DNA of 64,000 bases, taken from positions 15,834,910 to 15,898,909 of the forward strand of contig JAZBQD010000025.1 of the NCBI GenBank assembly GCA_036583965.1. The letters are read 5' to 3'. Position numbers and translations under genes: made by a program. Positions 23,926-35,967 of the stretch are shown piece after piece. Every line of letters begins with the position of its first letter. The first letter of the stretch is position 1. Origin of the DNA: Prunella strophiata (taxonomy: Eukaryota; Chordata; Aves; Passeriformes; Prunellidae). The notes under the pieces were generated by a model. That model saw only the letters and a list, made by a program, of their open reading frames with translations. It ran no database searches and was not told the origin of the DNA.

Positions 23926-24280
23926 GCTCCTGTTTTGGACCTTTCTGTGTTTCCTGCCCTCCCTGCCCACTCCGTGCCTTCCTGGGGCTGGAGGCAGTGT
24001 GGAGGGGTTGACTGCTCCACAGCCCTAATGCAATCCAGCACCCTAATCTAGAGCTCTGGCATTGCTGCCTGCCCTTATGAGACTAAATTGTATCTGCACT
24101 TCAGGAAAATACAAAAAACCTCTTCCATGCTGTCTCTAGAACCAGCTTTAAAAGGATTACACATCAATACCCAGGCACCCTGCTCCCCACCCTCTGCCAC
24201 CATTGTTCTTTCCAAGGCGCTCCTCTCGCTTTGATGATGATCATCTGGCAGAGTTTCAAAACGATGTATTATAAAATCTT
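23926..24280. other. Intergenic, no recognised feature
   Basis: Unique-looking DNA. Nothing is assignable. Confidence 0.5.
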
Positions 24281-24307
24281 AAAAAAAAAAAAAAAAAGAA
24301 AAAGAAA
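24281..24307 (+). repeat. Short A-rich tract
   Basis: Seventeen A followed by GAAAAAGAAA. Confidence 0.9.
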
Positions 24308-26880
24308 TCCAGTTGCCATAACGTAATGCAGATTTTTGTCACCGCTCCATGGTTTCTGCTTTCAATTTCCAGTGAGGGGGAGAGACTCAGTCGCAGTCAG
24401 ATGGAGACCAGCTCGCATCCCTGCTCCCTGGGCCCCCAGGCAAAATCCCTGGAATTTGTTCCTTACTGTTTGAAGGCAGAGATGAGGGAGGAGAGTGCAG
24501 AGAAGAGAGGGGGAAGAAAAGAAGATGCCAGTCCCCAAGGAAGATGGGCACCAACACAAACTGTGCCCCAGGTGGATGTGTGTCTCTGGAGCTCACACTT
24601 GAGCAGGGATGGGAAAATTCTCAGAGAAGCAGTTTTTCATGGAGATGCTGGGATTACTATCCTGCAAGATTTTGAGCAGTGATGCAAGGCGTCAGCCTGG
24701 CTTTAGGTTCCTGCTGTCTGTCTGTCCATCCGGTCTCCATAAGCACCTGATGAGGGGTTGGGCTTGGGTCCCACTGGGCACCTGCTGCTGGGAGCAGCTG
24801 AGCATCAGCCCAGTGGTGTCCTCCAGGAACTGGGACATCCTCACAGGCTGTGAAGGCTGCAGGCAGGGCAGGCAGGGGGAGCACAGTGACACTGCTGCCC
24901 ACAGAAGCCCTTGCCCTGCAGTGGGTGCAAGGGCTGAGAGGGACCCAGCCTGCCCCATCCCTGCTGTGCCTTGCTGCAGGCAGGTGAGAGAGGCCAAACC
25001 AATCTCTGCCAGGTCAAACTCCAGCTCCAGCTTTAACTGGTTTTCATCTATCCCATGGACTGTCAATCTGCCCACAGCTGCTGCTAGGGATCAATGCAAA
25101 AGGCCACCAGGGCACTCCAGCACATGGCACTGTGGCATTCATTGTCCAGTTTATCCTCCATCTCCTGTCTCAAGAAAGGGTTTTCTAGCTGCAGAGGTTT
25201 GGGAGGGTGCTGGGATGTATTCCCAAGCATTAAAAGACCTGGCACACTTCCAGAAGACCAGTGGCAGCAGGGCTATAATCCATGGGCTGCAGCCTCCCTG
25301 TCAGGTGGGCTTTCCCCAAGCTTGCAGCCCAAGCTGCTACATGTGGCCACTGCCATGGTGGGAGGGATGGAATGCAGCTCTCTTAAGTGAGGCATGCCTC
25401 AAATTTTTTGGAGAAAATGAGCTGTTTCTGAATAGTTGAGAAGTTTCCAGCATTCATATCACAGTGCTGTGAGAGCAGGGCTCGCTCTGGACCAGGCAGC
25501 CAGCACCAGCCCTTGTCACAGAGCAAAGGGACACAGGGATGGCTGCAGCTTGGGTGCCCCCTCTGCCATACCCAGAGCGGATCTGGGTCCAGTGCATCAG
25601 GAGCTTCTTGGATTACAAAGGCTCCTTGGGCACCAAAAGCAATGTGCCCCCTCTGTGACTTCTCTTTGGCTGCTGGCACTGTGCACCTGAGCAGACTGTG
25701 CCTGGTGAAGGGGAAACACCCTAAAGCTTAAGGGTGTCCTGAGGAACCCTCACTTCTCCTGCCTCCAGAACAGACCCCACTGGACTTCTACCTTCCCAAA
25801 TGGGGGCTGCATCCAGTAACTGGAAAACTCGACCACACTGGGATAATGGGGGAATGTTTTGACTCCACTCTTGGAGAACATCCATTTGCAGAGGCTTCTG
25901 CTTTGGAAGGGTTGACCATCTTCCACTTAGAAATGGTAACTCAACGTGTAGCATGTGAATGTGGGTACAAGTCATCTCCAAGTCCAATGTCTTTATCTGG
26001 GGAAGCCTTCCACAAATTTTACTGGGAACAGCAGCACAGCTGGGTCTCGGTGCTCATGAACAGCTTCAGCATAGAAGTACTTGGGCATCCCATGATGGAT
26101 TAAACTGAGGATAGCAAATATCAAGAAACATTTGAAAACAAAATGTAATCCCTCCATCCATTGCAGGTGCCAAGCAAGTCCTGACTGGAGCTATCAGTGC
26201 TCCTCGTGGGCCAGGAGTGTCCCTAACTGATCCTCTGTGGCTGTCACCTCTGGGGGGTGGCATCTCCAAATGGTTGTTAGCTGGAAGGTCAGTCTGCACC
26301 CTTGCTTACTGTGCTTCTACCAAAGACCACAGAAAACCATCCAGCCTGGCAACAACCACTCTTGTCCCTGATCTGTGCTCCTATGTCCCCCCAGTCCCCT
26401 GCAGGCCCTCCAGCTTACCCTGTCCCCAGAGGTGATCTCCTGGGGGGTGGGAGGTGACTTGGTGGGAAGCATCAGCTGCACAGTGCTGCCTGCCTCTGAG
26501 AGCTGTCCCTGCCTCTGATCCTAAAAGGGAGCATTTTTTGGAGAGTTATGAGCCTGTGCAAACAGGGCTTTATAAGGCAGCATCACTAATATGGAGCATA
26601 ACCTCCCTACCCACAAACATCCTGATAGCCTTTCTGGTGTGAGTTTGGCTTTGTCAGCCAAGCCAATCTGATCAGGAAAATCCTGGGGAGAAAACAAACA
26701 AGGAGCCTGGGGAGGAGGCTGGAAGTCGCTTTCCAGAGTCAGAGCAGATGTTGTTTAGTAGACAGTGATGCCACAGATGTGCCTTGGCTGGCTGATCTGC
26801 AAGGGCTCAGCAGCCTGGCCACAGGGCAGAGGGGGCTTTGTCCCCACAGTCCTGCCTGCCCTGGCCCTGTTTCAGCCCCT
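24308..26880. other. Intergenic, no recognised gene
   Basis: Mixed-composition unique DNA. The 276-codon frame at 24609-25439 shows no domain or codon structure I can recognise and is not called. An NFI-like TTGGC/GCCAA pair with 7-base spacing lies near 26650. Confidence 0.4.
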
Positions 26881-26932
26881 CTTCCCTCAGTAGCCACTGG
26901 GACAGGCTTCCCTCAGTAGCCACTGGGACAGG
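26881..26932 (+). repeat. 26-bp tandem duplication (two exact copies)
   Basis: The unit beginning CTTCCCTCAGTAGCCACTGG is repeated exactly at 26907. Confidence 0.96.
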
Positions 26933-27244
26933 CTTCAGGAGCATTAAGAAGATGGGGGAACCCCCTGTGTCACCTTCAGTCACCCCTCCTTCACCCTCAC
27001 TGGGCCATAAGATGGCATTTCAGGGTCAGCTGCTTTTGTCCCAGTGCTGGTGCCAAAGGTTGTGGAAAACCCTTTTTCCCATCTTGGCAATGCCCTACTC
27101 CTCCTAGCCACAATGTCTGCAGCTCCACACAAGGGGGAGAGGCTGAAGCCCCAGGGAAAGGGCTCCTTTTAAAAAATTTTTATTTTCCTTCCATTTCTCA
27201 GTACCGCCACAGCCGTGTCCATCCCGTCCTGTCCCCCCCGCCGT
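26933..27244. other. Intergenic, no recognised feature
   Basis: Unique-looking DNA ending in a C-rich stretch. Confidence 0.5.
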
Positions 27245-27262
27245 CCCCCCCCCCCCCCCCCC
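27245..27262 (+). repeat. Poly-C tract, 18 C
   Basis: An uninterrupted C run preceded by a shorter C7 run at 27233. The length is error-prone in sequencing. Confidence 0.9.
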
Positions 27263-28261
27263 AATAATGAGCTGTTGTCTTGTGCAGCATTGAGAGCTAA
27301 GTAAGCATGAAAAATTGGAACAATAAAGAAGTAGTTCTGGGACAGCAAAGCCCCTTGTTTGACAAGGCTAATTCCACACCCCCCAGCCTCATTTTCTTTC
27401 AGCCACCTTCCCCCTCCTTGCTCCTCCTTTATTAAATGAACTGGCTTTTATTGGGGTGGAAACTGGGTTTCCTTTTCCCCTCTTGCCTCCCCCTCTGTTC
27501 ACATGTAATTTGGAGAGTTAATCTCCTCAGGCAGGAAATGTTGTTTCTTTCACTCTTTCTCTCCGGCAATTTCCATTTGGCTCTTTTAATTGGGGCCCAG
27601 ACCAAGGAAATGGCCACACCACAGAGCGTGAGCAGGAAGAGGGTTGGTTCTCCTGAGGGGCCCTGAGCATCCCCTCCCACTGCCCCAGCTTGCACAATCC
27701 CCTTTGGCAGATGCACCCTTTGGCCAGGGATGGGACTGCCCAGCTCGCCTTGGCCACCTGGACACCCTGGATGGACTGGGGAAATTCGGGCTGGAGATGC
27801 TGCTTGGCACTTCTGCTTCTTCTCTAAATTCCTCGCCCTGCTTTAGGTCAAATCACCCAAAGACTTCAAGACCTAACATCACCCAGGTCCATCTCCCCCA
27901 GCTCTCCATAGTACAGAGGCACTTGGCTGATATTTTCCATGGAATTCCTTTGAAAGACATGACATTGTAAAACCTCATGGAAATTCTCCAGATTTTTCTT
28001 GATGCTTTCGCTCAATCTTCTTCTAAAGAAAATAATTCAGTTTTAATGAAAAATTGAGAGGAGACCTATGTTTCCCCCCACAACCCTCTCTCTGTCTCAA
28101 CCCTTTGGCTGAAGGGGATTTACCATCAGTGAGTGTGTGGGGCCCAGGGTGGGCATTGTCTTGGGTGGTGCCAGTGAATCCAGCCCATGGCACAGGAAAC
28201 TGAGATGGACGGTGCTGTGAGACCTGATGGCTCCACACTGCTGAGGCCATGGAATGAGAGA
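27263..28261. other. Intergenic; candidate element at about 27420-27610
   Basis: 27420-27610 has long T/A-rich words, pyrimidine tracts and TTTTAATTGGGG, with no repeat-family signature. It may be conserved non-coding DNA. Nothing else is assignable. Confidence 0.25.
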
Positions 28262-28405
28262 GTCATCACAGAGTCCTGGAATGGTTTGTACTGGAAGGGA
28301 CCTTAGAGACCACGTCTTTCCAGCCCCTTGCCATGGTCAGGGACACCTTCCACTATCCCAGGTTGCTCCAAGCCCCGTCCAACCTGGCCTTGGACACTTC
28401 CTTCT
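28262..28405 (-). mobile_element. CR1 LINE 3' fragment, antisense
   Basis: TCCTGGAATGGTTTGTACTG, CCACTATCCCAGGTTGCTCC and CTTGGACACTTCC are the antisense CR1 terminal blocks. Confidence 0.92.
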
Positions 28406-30539
28406 TCCAGAAAGGAGAAGTGAAATTGCAATCCGTGCTTCACTTGGAGGCAGGGCAAGACCCCGCTGAGCTTTTTTAATAGAATACCCCAGGAATTTAC
28501 TGGAAACTCATGGGGAAAACCCTTCCTAGAGCAGAGTAAACCTTGGCAAAAGCAGTCTGCAGCCTCAAGGTGCTCGGAAGCATGAGGAGGCTTGTGATGG
28601 AAACAGCTGCTGGAGCCCTGCCTACTGCTCAGAGCAGAGTCCTGTTCCCACCCTGTCTTAGGATGGTGATGAACACCAGGAACAAATCTTCACACCTTCT
28701 GCACAAGCCTGTGGCTGCTTCCAGCTCCTCCAGACACCCACAGGCAGGGAGATGGAGCATGGCTGCTTCCAAGCAGGGCTGAGAAGCTGTGGAGATTCCA
28801 GTCTCCTCCTTACCACAGTTTGGCCTGAATGTTCCCAGCTCTCTGGCAGCAAAAAGCTTTTGGATTGCTGTCTGGCACCATTTATCACTCCCAACACAGG
28901 AGGGATTCATTCTGGGAGGCTCATTTTTGTTGGATACCCCCATCCCTCCACAGAAAAGCTCTCTGATGGACTGGGGCTGCCCATTCATCACCTGCTATCA
29001 CCCACAGGACTCATTCCCACGCAGGTGGCATCAGTGTCCTGCAGCAGTGGTGACATGGAGAAGTCTGTGCACAGTCCTGGCTCCAGGCAGTACCTGGGAA
29101 GCAGCAGCTCAGTGGGCAGCACTCATTCCTGCTGCAGGAGCAGCATCCCCTGCTGCACCCTGCCCAAGCACAGCCAGGGGTCTCTGAGTGTGCCATGCGT
29201 GGCACAGATGGGAAAAGAAGGTGAACTTTGGGAATACCTAACCAGCTTCTTGGCATGAATTGCTCTGTCCTGAACGGAGCAAGGCTTTGCTGGTCCACAG
29301 CTGGTGAGCATCCCACCTCTGGAGTGGGAGGTCAGGTGGCTGAGGACAGGGATTCCTGGAATGGGGATGTCCTCACTCAAATGTGAGCCCAGACGTGTTC
29401 ATACCCAGGGTATGTGAATCCTCCAGAGGAGGGATGGAAGGAGGCTGGCACTGCAGGCAGGAATAGCACTACATGCTGTTTCCTCTCTCACCTTGGGGAC
29501 ACTCTTAGTGCAATGGGGACCTGAGTCTCCAGAAAGCTCAGTTCCCACAAGAACCTCAAAGGGACAGACTTCTGGAAGAGTTTTTCAAACATGATGAGAA
29601 ATCCTGCTCCTCTCCATGCCTTCATATGGGGACTCAGGAGCAGTGCCCAACTTTGCCTAGTGCTATGTCTTGGTCATGGCTCAGCAGTCCAGCCTTGGGG
29701 CTGGGTGGGGAGTTGGCTTTGGAGAGACAGGATGGTTTGTGCATCCTGCCTACAGGAACACCCATGGAATTCCCTGCACAGGTGCTCAGGAGCACTGCAT
29801 TTCACCTCATGCACCTGTATGTCACCTGGGTGGACGTGGTTTCACTTATCCAAAGCAAATTAAATCCCAGCAGCATCCCTTTGGGCTGGCCAAAATTCCT
29901 GTCTCCTCTTCCAGAGAATCTTCAACCCTTCGCCTCCAGGTAAGAGGTCTCGTGCCAGGCTCTGGCCAGGCTGTGAGAAGCAGGGAAGGGCAGGTGAGGA
30001 GCAGCCTCCCCGGGTTATTGCAGGATCCCATGGGGCTAACCCTGCATTCCAGGATCCAGTGACAAGCAGGTGGCTTGTCAGGCTCTTCAGGCCTATCCCC
30101 AGCTGCCTTGGGAGGTGTCATGGCTCAAGGCCTGGACTGTAACAGGTAGCAGGGGGCTCACAGACACAGCACTGGGACAGGGGCAGAGCAGCTGTGCAGG
30201 GAAGCAGAGGGGGACACGGTGCTGCTGGGCACCAACAAGGGATACTGCCCATGTGTGGTAAGGAAGGGAAACAGGGGTGGGAAAGCTGTGGCAGATCTCA
30301 CAGAACCTGTCTGGGATGGAGCCAGCCCTGGGTTGAGGCAGCAGCACTCGTGGCTGGGGATCCCTGCTGCAGGGGACATGGGGGACGTGGGACGATGGGT
30401 CTGGCCCGGCTGATGGCCGCAGAGGGCAGAGAGGAGAGGGTTAACCCTGCCCCGGCTCCTCGCTCTCACAGAAGATGCTGCCACGCTCCCGAGCTCACCG
30501 CCTGCCGCCTTCCCCTCCCTCCCCGCTGCCCCTCAGAGC
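28406..30539. other. Intergenic, no recognised gene
   Basis: Unique-looking DNA. No repeat family or domain-bearing frame is seen. Confidence 0.5.
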
Positions 30540-31130
30540 TCTGAATAGGGAATTAGCTTTGCCTGCGTTGAGACCTCTTAATTAGCTATTCTTTTTGCAG
30601 GGCTGGGGAAGAGGAGGGGCAGAGGAGACCCCCGGCCCCCAGCTGAGCCCTGGTCCCGCTCCTGGAGCAGCACAAAGGGGCCCAGCGGGCAGAGCCATCG
30701 GAGGGCGCTGGGGACGCCAGGACCTGTCAAAGCTTGTTTCCCACCTTCCAGAGCCAACCTTTTCTGTCCCAGCCAGGAGACAGCCTGCCTTAATTGGGCT
30801 GAAAATCTAATCATTTGTACCTCCGGGCCTGGGAAGGGGGAAGGGGCGGGTACACCGGGCCTGGAGCGGGTAAGGGAGGAGGGATGGAGAGGTGGGAGGG
30901 GGGACGAGGGGGAAGCATGTAATGGGGAAAGGCAGGATGGAGATGAGGCAGAAAAGGAGTGAGCAGAGTCGTAGAAACGTTTGTAGAGGAGGTGAACGGA
31001 CAGAAAATTTAGGTTTTTAAGAAGTAATTTAAAAATTACTCATTTGAAAAGGGGAAAATGAAAAGTGAGCAACTAAAGAGTGAAAGGGAAAAAGCAAAAG
31101 CGCAAAAAGTGTTAATCACTTTTCCTGACC
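30540..31130. promoter_or_regulatory. Candidate regulatory region with homeodomain words, a GC box and short hairpins
   Basis: 30540-30600 contains GGAATTAGC and CTTAATTAGCTATTC; 30780-30860 contains CTTAATTGGGCTG and GGGGCGGG; 31023-31040 is an 8-bp-arm palindrome (AGTAATTT/AAATTACT); 31105-31123 is a 7-bp-arm hairpin (AAAAGTG, TTAAT, CACTTTT). Such clustering in unique DNA near a developmental gene suggests an enhancer, but this is inference. Confidence 0.3.
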
Positions 31131-32412
31131 TCCATCTGGTCTGGTAGTGCAACCAAGGCCCCTGTAATCCTCACCTGTCCCAGCAGCATCCAGAGTCAGA
31201 GATGTCCCTGAGCTGTGGGTGTGTCTGCATGGCCCTGCTCCCATCCCAGCACCTGCTTTCTTACTAAGGCTTTGGCACTGCTCTCTTGTCCCTTGTGTGC
31301 TGCAGATTTACCTCTCCCACCTCCAAACAACATGGGTGAGCCTCGCTGCAAAGAGAAGAGCAGGGAGCCCAGGGATGGCTGTGCATCTTCTGCCACTGCT
31401 CTGCGTCACAGCTGCTCCAGCTGCTGTGCTCCTGCTTCCCTCCAGCTAAAGGCTTCCCAGAGTCTGGGCTGCCTGTGCTGCCTCTGGGCAGGGGATAGGG
31501 AGGGGAGGTGCCAGCCGATGTGCTGAGCTGCCTTCAGCCCAGTCCCTAAGGCTTGGCCACCTACCTGGCATGTACAAGCCAGGTTTGTGGAGCAGGGCCA
31601 GTCCCAGATTCTCTGCAAGTTGCCAGTGCTGCTCCTGGGTTTACACCACCTGTACCCTTCTTGCTTCAAACACCTTCATGCAGCTGCTGTGTCCTCCCAG
31701 TGTTCAGGCTGACTATTTTCAGGCAGAGCCGTCAGGGCAGCACTGAAGCACAAGCCTGTGAGTGCATGAGGCCATCCAGTCACTTTTGTCTTTTCTCAGT
31801 TTCTTCAGTACTGGATGTTTCACAAATACTCTCAAGCCACACCTCTCTAACCACCCTCTCTCAGGTGACAACATTTCGTGTCTACAAAATAACCCACAAA
31901 AATTCATATTCCGCATGATCATGGCCCCTCTCCTGTTTTATATAAAGAAACAGTATTTTCCCCGTGGTTTCTTCCTAATCTGCTCCAAGCTTTGGGCCTA
32001 ATTCCTCAAGAGAGTGTCTTACTAATTTTTTATCTTTTTTTCCCCCTGATGATCTATCAAAAACCAAAAACAAATCCCAGAGTCAAAGTCTTTATCAGAA
32101 TTTTATTCCTTAGCTTTCCATAGAGAATCCAGCCCTTCATGCCTGTGCCGGGGGGGGGTGAAGGAAACTCCTGGGATAGGAGGCTGCACACTGTCCCCCA
32201 TCCCTGTCCACATGTATGACACCACGTCCAGCCCAGCATTTCCATTCTCCCTGCCCAGCATCCTAAACCAGACCACAGGCACAATAACAAGGCTCAGGCT
32301 GCAGGGTACAACCAGATAAGCGAAAGAGACTGAGGCACTAGAGCAGATCTGGACCGTGGAAGGATGGATACATTGACAAGGCATGATAGCATGGGCCTCA
32401 ATTGTGGACTCT
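31131..32412. other. Intergenic, no recognised gene
   Basis: Unique-looking DNA with a G9 run near 32150. Nothing is assignable. Confidence 0.5.
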
Positions 32413-32868
32413 TTCATAGAACTGTAGAATCACTAAGGCTGGAAAAGTCCTCTAAGACCACTGAGTCCAGCCCTTAACCCCGCCACTGCCAAGGCCACCA
32501 CTGACCCTGTCCCTATGTCCCATATCCACATAATTTTTTTAACACTTCCAGGAATGGTGAATCCACCACTCCTCTAGGCAGCCTATTCCAATGCCTGGCC
32601 ACATTTCCAGTGAGGAAATTTTCCTATTATTCAATCTAAATCTACCCTGGCACAACTTAAAGCAATTTCCTCTCCTCCTGTCCCCGTTCCCTGGAGCAGA
32701 GCCCGACCCCCACTGGCTGTCCCCTCCTGTCAGGGAGTTGTGCAGAGCCAGAAGGTCCCCCCTGAGCCTCCTTTTCTCCAGGCTGAGCCCCTTTCCCAGG
32801 TCCCTCAGCCCCTCCTGGTGCTCCAGCCCCTTCCTCAGCTCCCTTCCCTGAACATGCTTCAGTGTGTC
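32413..32868 (-). mobile_element. CR1 LINE 3' part, antisense, about 455 bp
   Basis: It starts CATAGAACTGTAGAATCACT, then CTAAGACCACTGAGTCCAG, GGCAGCCTATTCCAATGCC and the TTTTCTCCAGGCTGAGCCCC block. Same subfamily as the copies at 2490 and 22440. Confidence 0.93.
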
Positions 32869-33479
32869 TGTCCATCCAGGCCAAGGGATGCTGTAGGGAC
32901 ACAGAGAAGAAGGCATCAAGAGTGGAGACTCCAGCCAAAAGAACTGACAGCAGTCCAGTGTACCTGAAAAATCTTGGCAGTGTAGGAAAGAGGACAGAGT
33001 GCCAGGGAGGAGAGATAAGAGAGCCTGGAGAAATCCCTGGGGTGTGCAGAGACTGAGCCCAGTGGGGATGGAGAGGGGCAGTGGCATGAGCTGGGGCACA
33101 CAGTGTGGTGTGAGGTGGCTTCCCACTGCCAGGACCAGAACCCTGCTGTCAGCCCCACAGCACATCTGGATCAGCTGCCCTGGCAGCCTGCCAGGATGGG
33201 ATATGGTCTCAGCCAGGCCTTGACAAAGCACAAGGATCAGTTCTGCACCAGCAGCACCCAAGGCTGCTGGTAAGACGCCTGCAGAGACAGAGATTTTGTT
33301 TCTGGGATTTGGGAAGAGTACACACCCAACAGTTCCAGTTTCACTGGGGCAGGCAGGGATTTGACTTGGTGCTCATCCATCCCAACAGCTCTCCAGAGTG
33401 TAAAGACAGGATAAGCCAAAAGGGTTCATAGGCTTATGAATTTATCAGGGCACAGAGGGCCAGGAACTGCTCACCTGTG
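32869..33479. other. Intergenic, no recognised feature
   Basis: Unique-looking DNA. The start may hold a few more degraded CR1 bases. Confidence 0.45.
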
Positions 33480-33500
33480 CAGCAGCAGCAGCAGCAGCAG
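33480..33500 (+). repeat. (CAG)7 trinucleotide repeat
   Basis: Seven exact CAG units. They lie in no supported coding frame. Confidence 0.97.
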
Positions 33501-33834
33501 CATCTCTGGGTGGTTGTGTGCAACAGGAGGGATTTGAGCCCTGCTTTCAAGGGTTTGGGTGAGGCAGCTCTGAGGCAATGGAGGAGAGCACACAGATGGG
33601 ACCAGGCAGAGTGCCAGGACCCCCAAAACTGCCACTGCCATCCTTTGCACAGGGAGAGCAGCAGTGCGGGCTGGGTCAGCCGAGGTAGCTCAGTCCCAGC
33701 CAGTGACGGTGACAAATTGCAGGCAGATAGAGCAGGAGATCTGCCCTTGTGATACCCTTCCATTTTCCAGCAATTGATGCCTTAGCGATTTCCTGAGCCA
33801 GGAGTGGTATGCGTGTAACAGCCACCACGAGCCT

Positions 33835-34010
33835 GCCCTCGGTGAATTTGTCTAATCTCATTTCAAAGCTGTGTGTATTTTTAGCCCACGTGGCATCCTG
33901 TGGCCATGAGCTCCACAATTTAATTACATGTCGCGTAGGATAGTAATGCCCTTGGTCTGTGTGGAACCCAGCGCCAGCTCCTTTCATTCATAACTTCTCC
34001 CTGTAACCCC
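33835..34010 (-). mobile_element. Ancient CR1-like LINE relict, antisense
   Basis: The order GAATTTGTCTAATCTCATTT, GGCATCCTGTGGCCATGAGC and TCCACAATTTAATTACATG matches an old CR1 lineage abundant in turtles and crocodilians rather than the young avian copies nearby. It is strongly diverged. The family assignment rests on remembered consensus blocks. Confidence 0.55.
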
Positions 34011-34133
34011 AGCTTCCTGATTCCACTGGAAATGAGTCAGCAAAATGCTGGGACTCCTGTGACTGGCACCCTTTTAGCTGGAGGAGTCTTTGGAGGCAGG
34101 CAGCCAGGGCTGACCTCGGTGGAGCACATGGGG

Positions 34134-34402
34134 AGTCACAGAATCACAGAATCTCCAGAGTCCGAAGGGACCCTCAGGGATCACTGAGTCCAGCTCCTGG
34201 CCCTGCACAGACACCCCAACAATCCCACCCTGGGCATCCCTGGCAGCATTGCCCGAACTCCCCTGGAGCTCTGGCAGCCTCGGGGCTGTGCCCATTCCCT
34301 GGGGAGCCTGGGCAGTGCCCAGCACCCTCTGGGGGAAGAGCCTTTCCCTAATATCCAACCTGAACCTCCCATGACACAGCTTCATGCCAATCCCTTGGGA
34401 GT
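34134..34402 (-). mobile_element. CR1 LINE 3' part, antisense, young-looking subfamily
   Basis: GTCACAGAATCACAGAATCT is the antisense terminal octamer repeat. It is followed by the reverse complement of the CAGGCTCCCCAGGG and CCAGAGCTCCAGG blocks seen at 21345 and 38185. Confidence 0.95.
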
Positions 34403-34916
34403 GACATGAAGCTTCCCTCAAGTTGAAAGCAAACAGGATGCTTGTGCCCAACGTGAATGGAGGGTCTTGGAGGATCTGGGCTGGGTGACACTCCTTGCCA
34501 GCCTGCTGTAGCAGGGAGCGGACCTGGGAGACCTGTATGGGGCCTAGGAGTGTGAAATCAAGAGTTTTGTGGGCACGGAGGTTCCTGCGGTAGCTTGTGT
34601 TACCAGTTGGAGATGGGAAGCTTGGGGCAAGGAGTCAGCGGGTGTGTGACACAGGAGTGAGGCCTTGAGGCAAAGCAGGATCACTGAAAGAAGACGGACA
34701 GGTGGGCTGTGACTGGGCCGGAGCTGAGCAGAGCAGTAGCAGCAAAACCTGGAGTACCAGCTGCTGTGTTTCCCTGGAGCAGGGCTGCCTGGAAGAGGGC
34801 AGCAATGTGTACCCTCAGGGCTTGTTCTGCCATTGCTGATGGTCTGGTCCAGGTGGCTACTTTGGGAGGGCCAGACAGTGCATGTGTTCATATGAGATCA
34901 ACTGTTGATAGCTGAG
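34403..34916. other. Intergenic, no recognised feature
   Basis: Unique-looking DNA between two oppositely oriented CR1 fragments. Confidence 0.5.
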
Positions 34917-35091
34917 AATCAGAGAAGCTGTGGCTGCCCCATCCCTGGAAGTGTTCATCAGGTTGGATGCAGGCTCGGAGCAACCTGGGATAGTGGAAGG
35001 TGTCCATGTCCATGACAGGGGATGGGACAAGAGGAGTTTTAAGATTCCTTCCAACCCAAGCCAGTCTGGGTTGGAAGTAATTCTGTGATTA
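34917..35091 (+). mobile_element. CR1 LINE 3' end, sense
   Basis: GGCTGCCCCATCCCTGGAAG, GGAGCAACCTGGGATAGTGG, TTCCTTCCAACCCAAGCCAG and TAATTCTGTGATT mark the CR1 3' terminus. Confidence 0.93.
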
Positions 35092-35944
35092 GCAGAGATG
35101 TAAACACCCCTCTCTAACATCACTGCTGGTGTATCTCACTGTGGTCTCTCGTGTGCCAAGGGGACATGCCAACTTCAAATAGTGCTGCTTGGATAACCAG
35201 CGTCCAAACCTTTCCAGCTAAACTGAAGAGTTACAAAACGAGACAGACAAGGTGATGAGCTACAGAATAAGATACTTAATTTTAGTAGATTATCCCATTC
35301 AACACACCCACAAAGCCTGGCTCCAGCCAGCTCCAGCACGGCCAGTCCCCAGCCAGGTCCAGTAAGTGCTCCTGGCGTTGGAACAAGCATCAGGTTTATG
35401 TTGTCTCCTACTTCTGCTACTATTGCTTCTGGCTTGGTGCAGGAGTCAAGAGTGCAAGAACACAGCAGGAGCTCTGGTGGTGACCAGGAGGGGATGGGAT
35501 GAGGACTGTGGATGTGTGAAAGCACTGAGAAGAAGAACTGTAAGTATGACTTGGTTAATGGAAGTTGGCTTGAATAACAAGGAATGTTCTTTGGTGCAGA
35601 ACGTCAATAAATGACTCCTCGCTGAAATAAAACTGCCAACCCATGCTGTGACCTGGAGCAGCTTCAGGTCTGGGCTCTGTATCAGCATGGAGGGGAGGGC
35701 AGGATGTGCTCCTGCATCAAGTGCTGCCTTCCTCACTCTTCTCCATCAAGGAACTCGCATCCTCTCTGTCTGCATCACCCTGCCTTCCAAGTCCTTGGAT
35801 GCCACATGCTGCAAGGGGTCACCTTTCATACCCCTTCCTGAACTCCACTCTCCAAATCTTATTCCCTGAAGGGGGCCAGATGCTGAAGCAGGAAAGTCTA
35901 GACAATGCCGAATCAAATTTTTTACAGGAACATTATATTACTTT
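35092..35944. other. Intergenic, no recognised feature
   Basis: Unique-looking DNA. Nothing is assignable. Confidence 0.5.
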
Positions 35945-35967
35945 TTGTTGTTGTTGTTGTTGTTGTT
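35945..35967 (+). repeat. (TTG)n trinucleotide repeat
   Basis: About seven exact GTT units in an AT-rich setting. Confidence 0.95.

Noticed and set aside
33480..33500. Coding polyglutamine tract
   Set aside because: Only seven CAG units and no supported exon around them.
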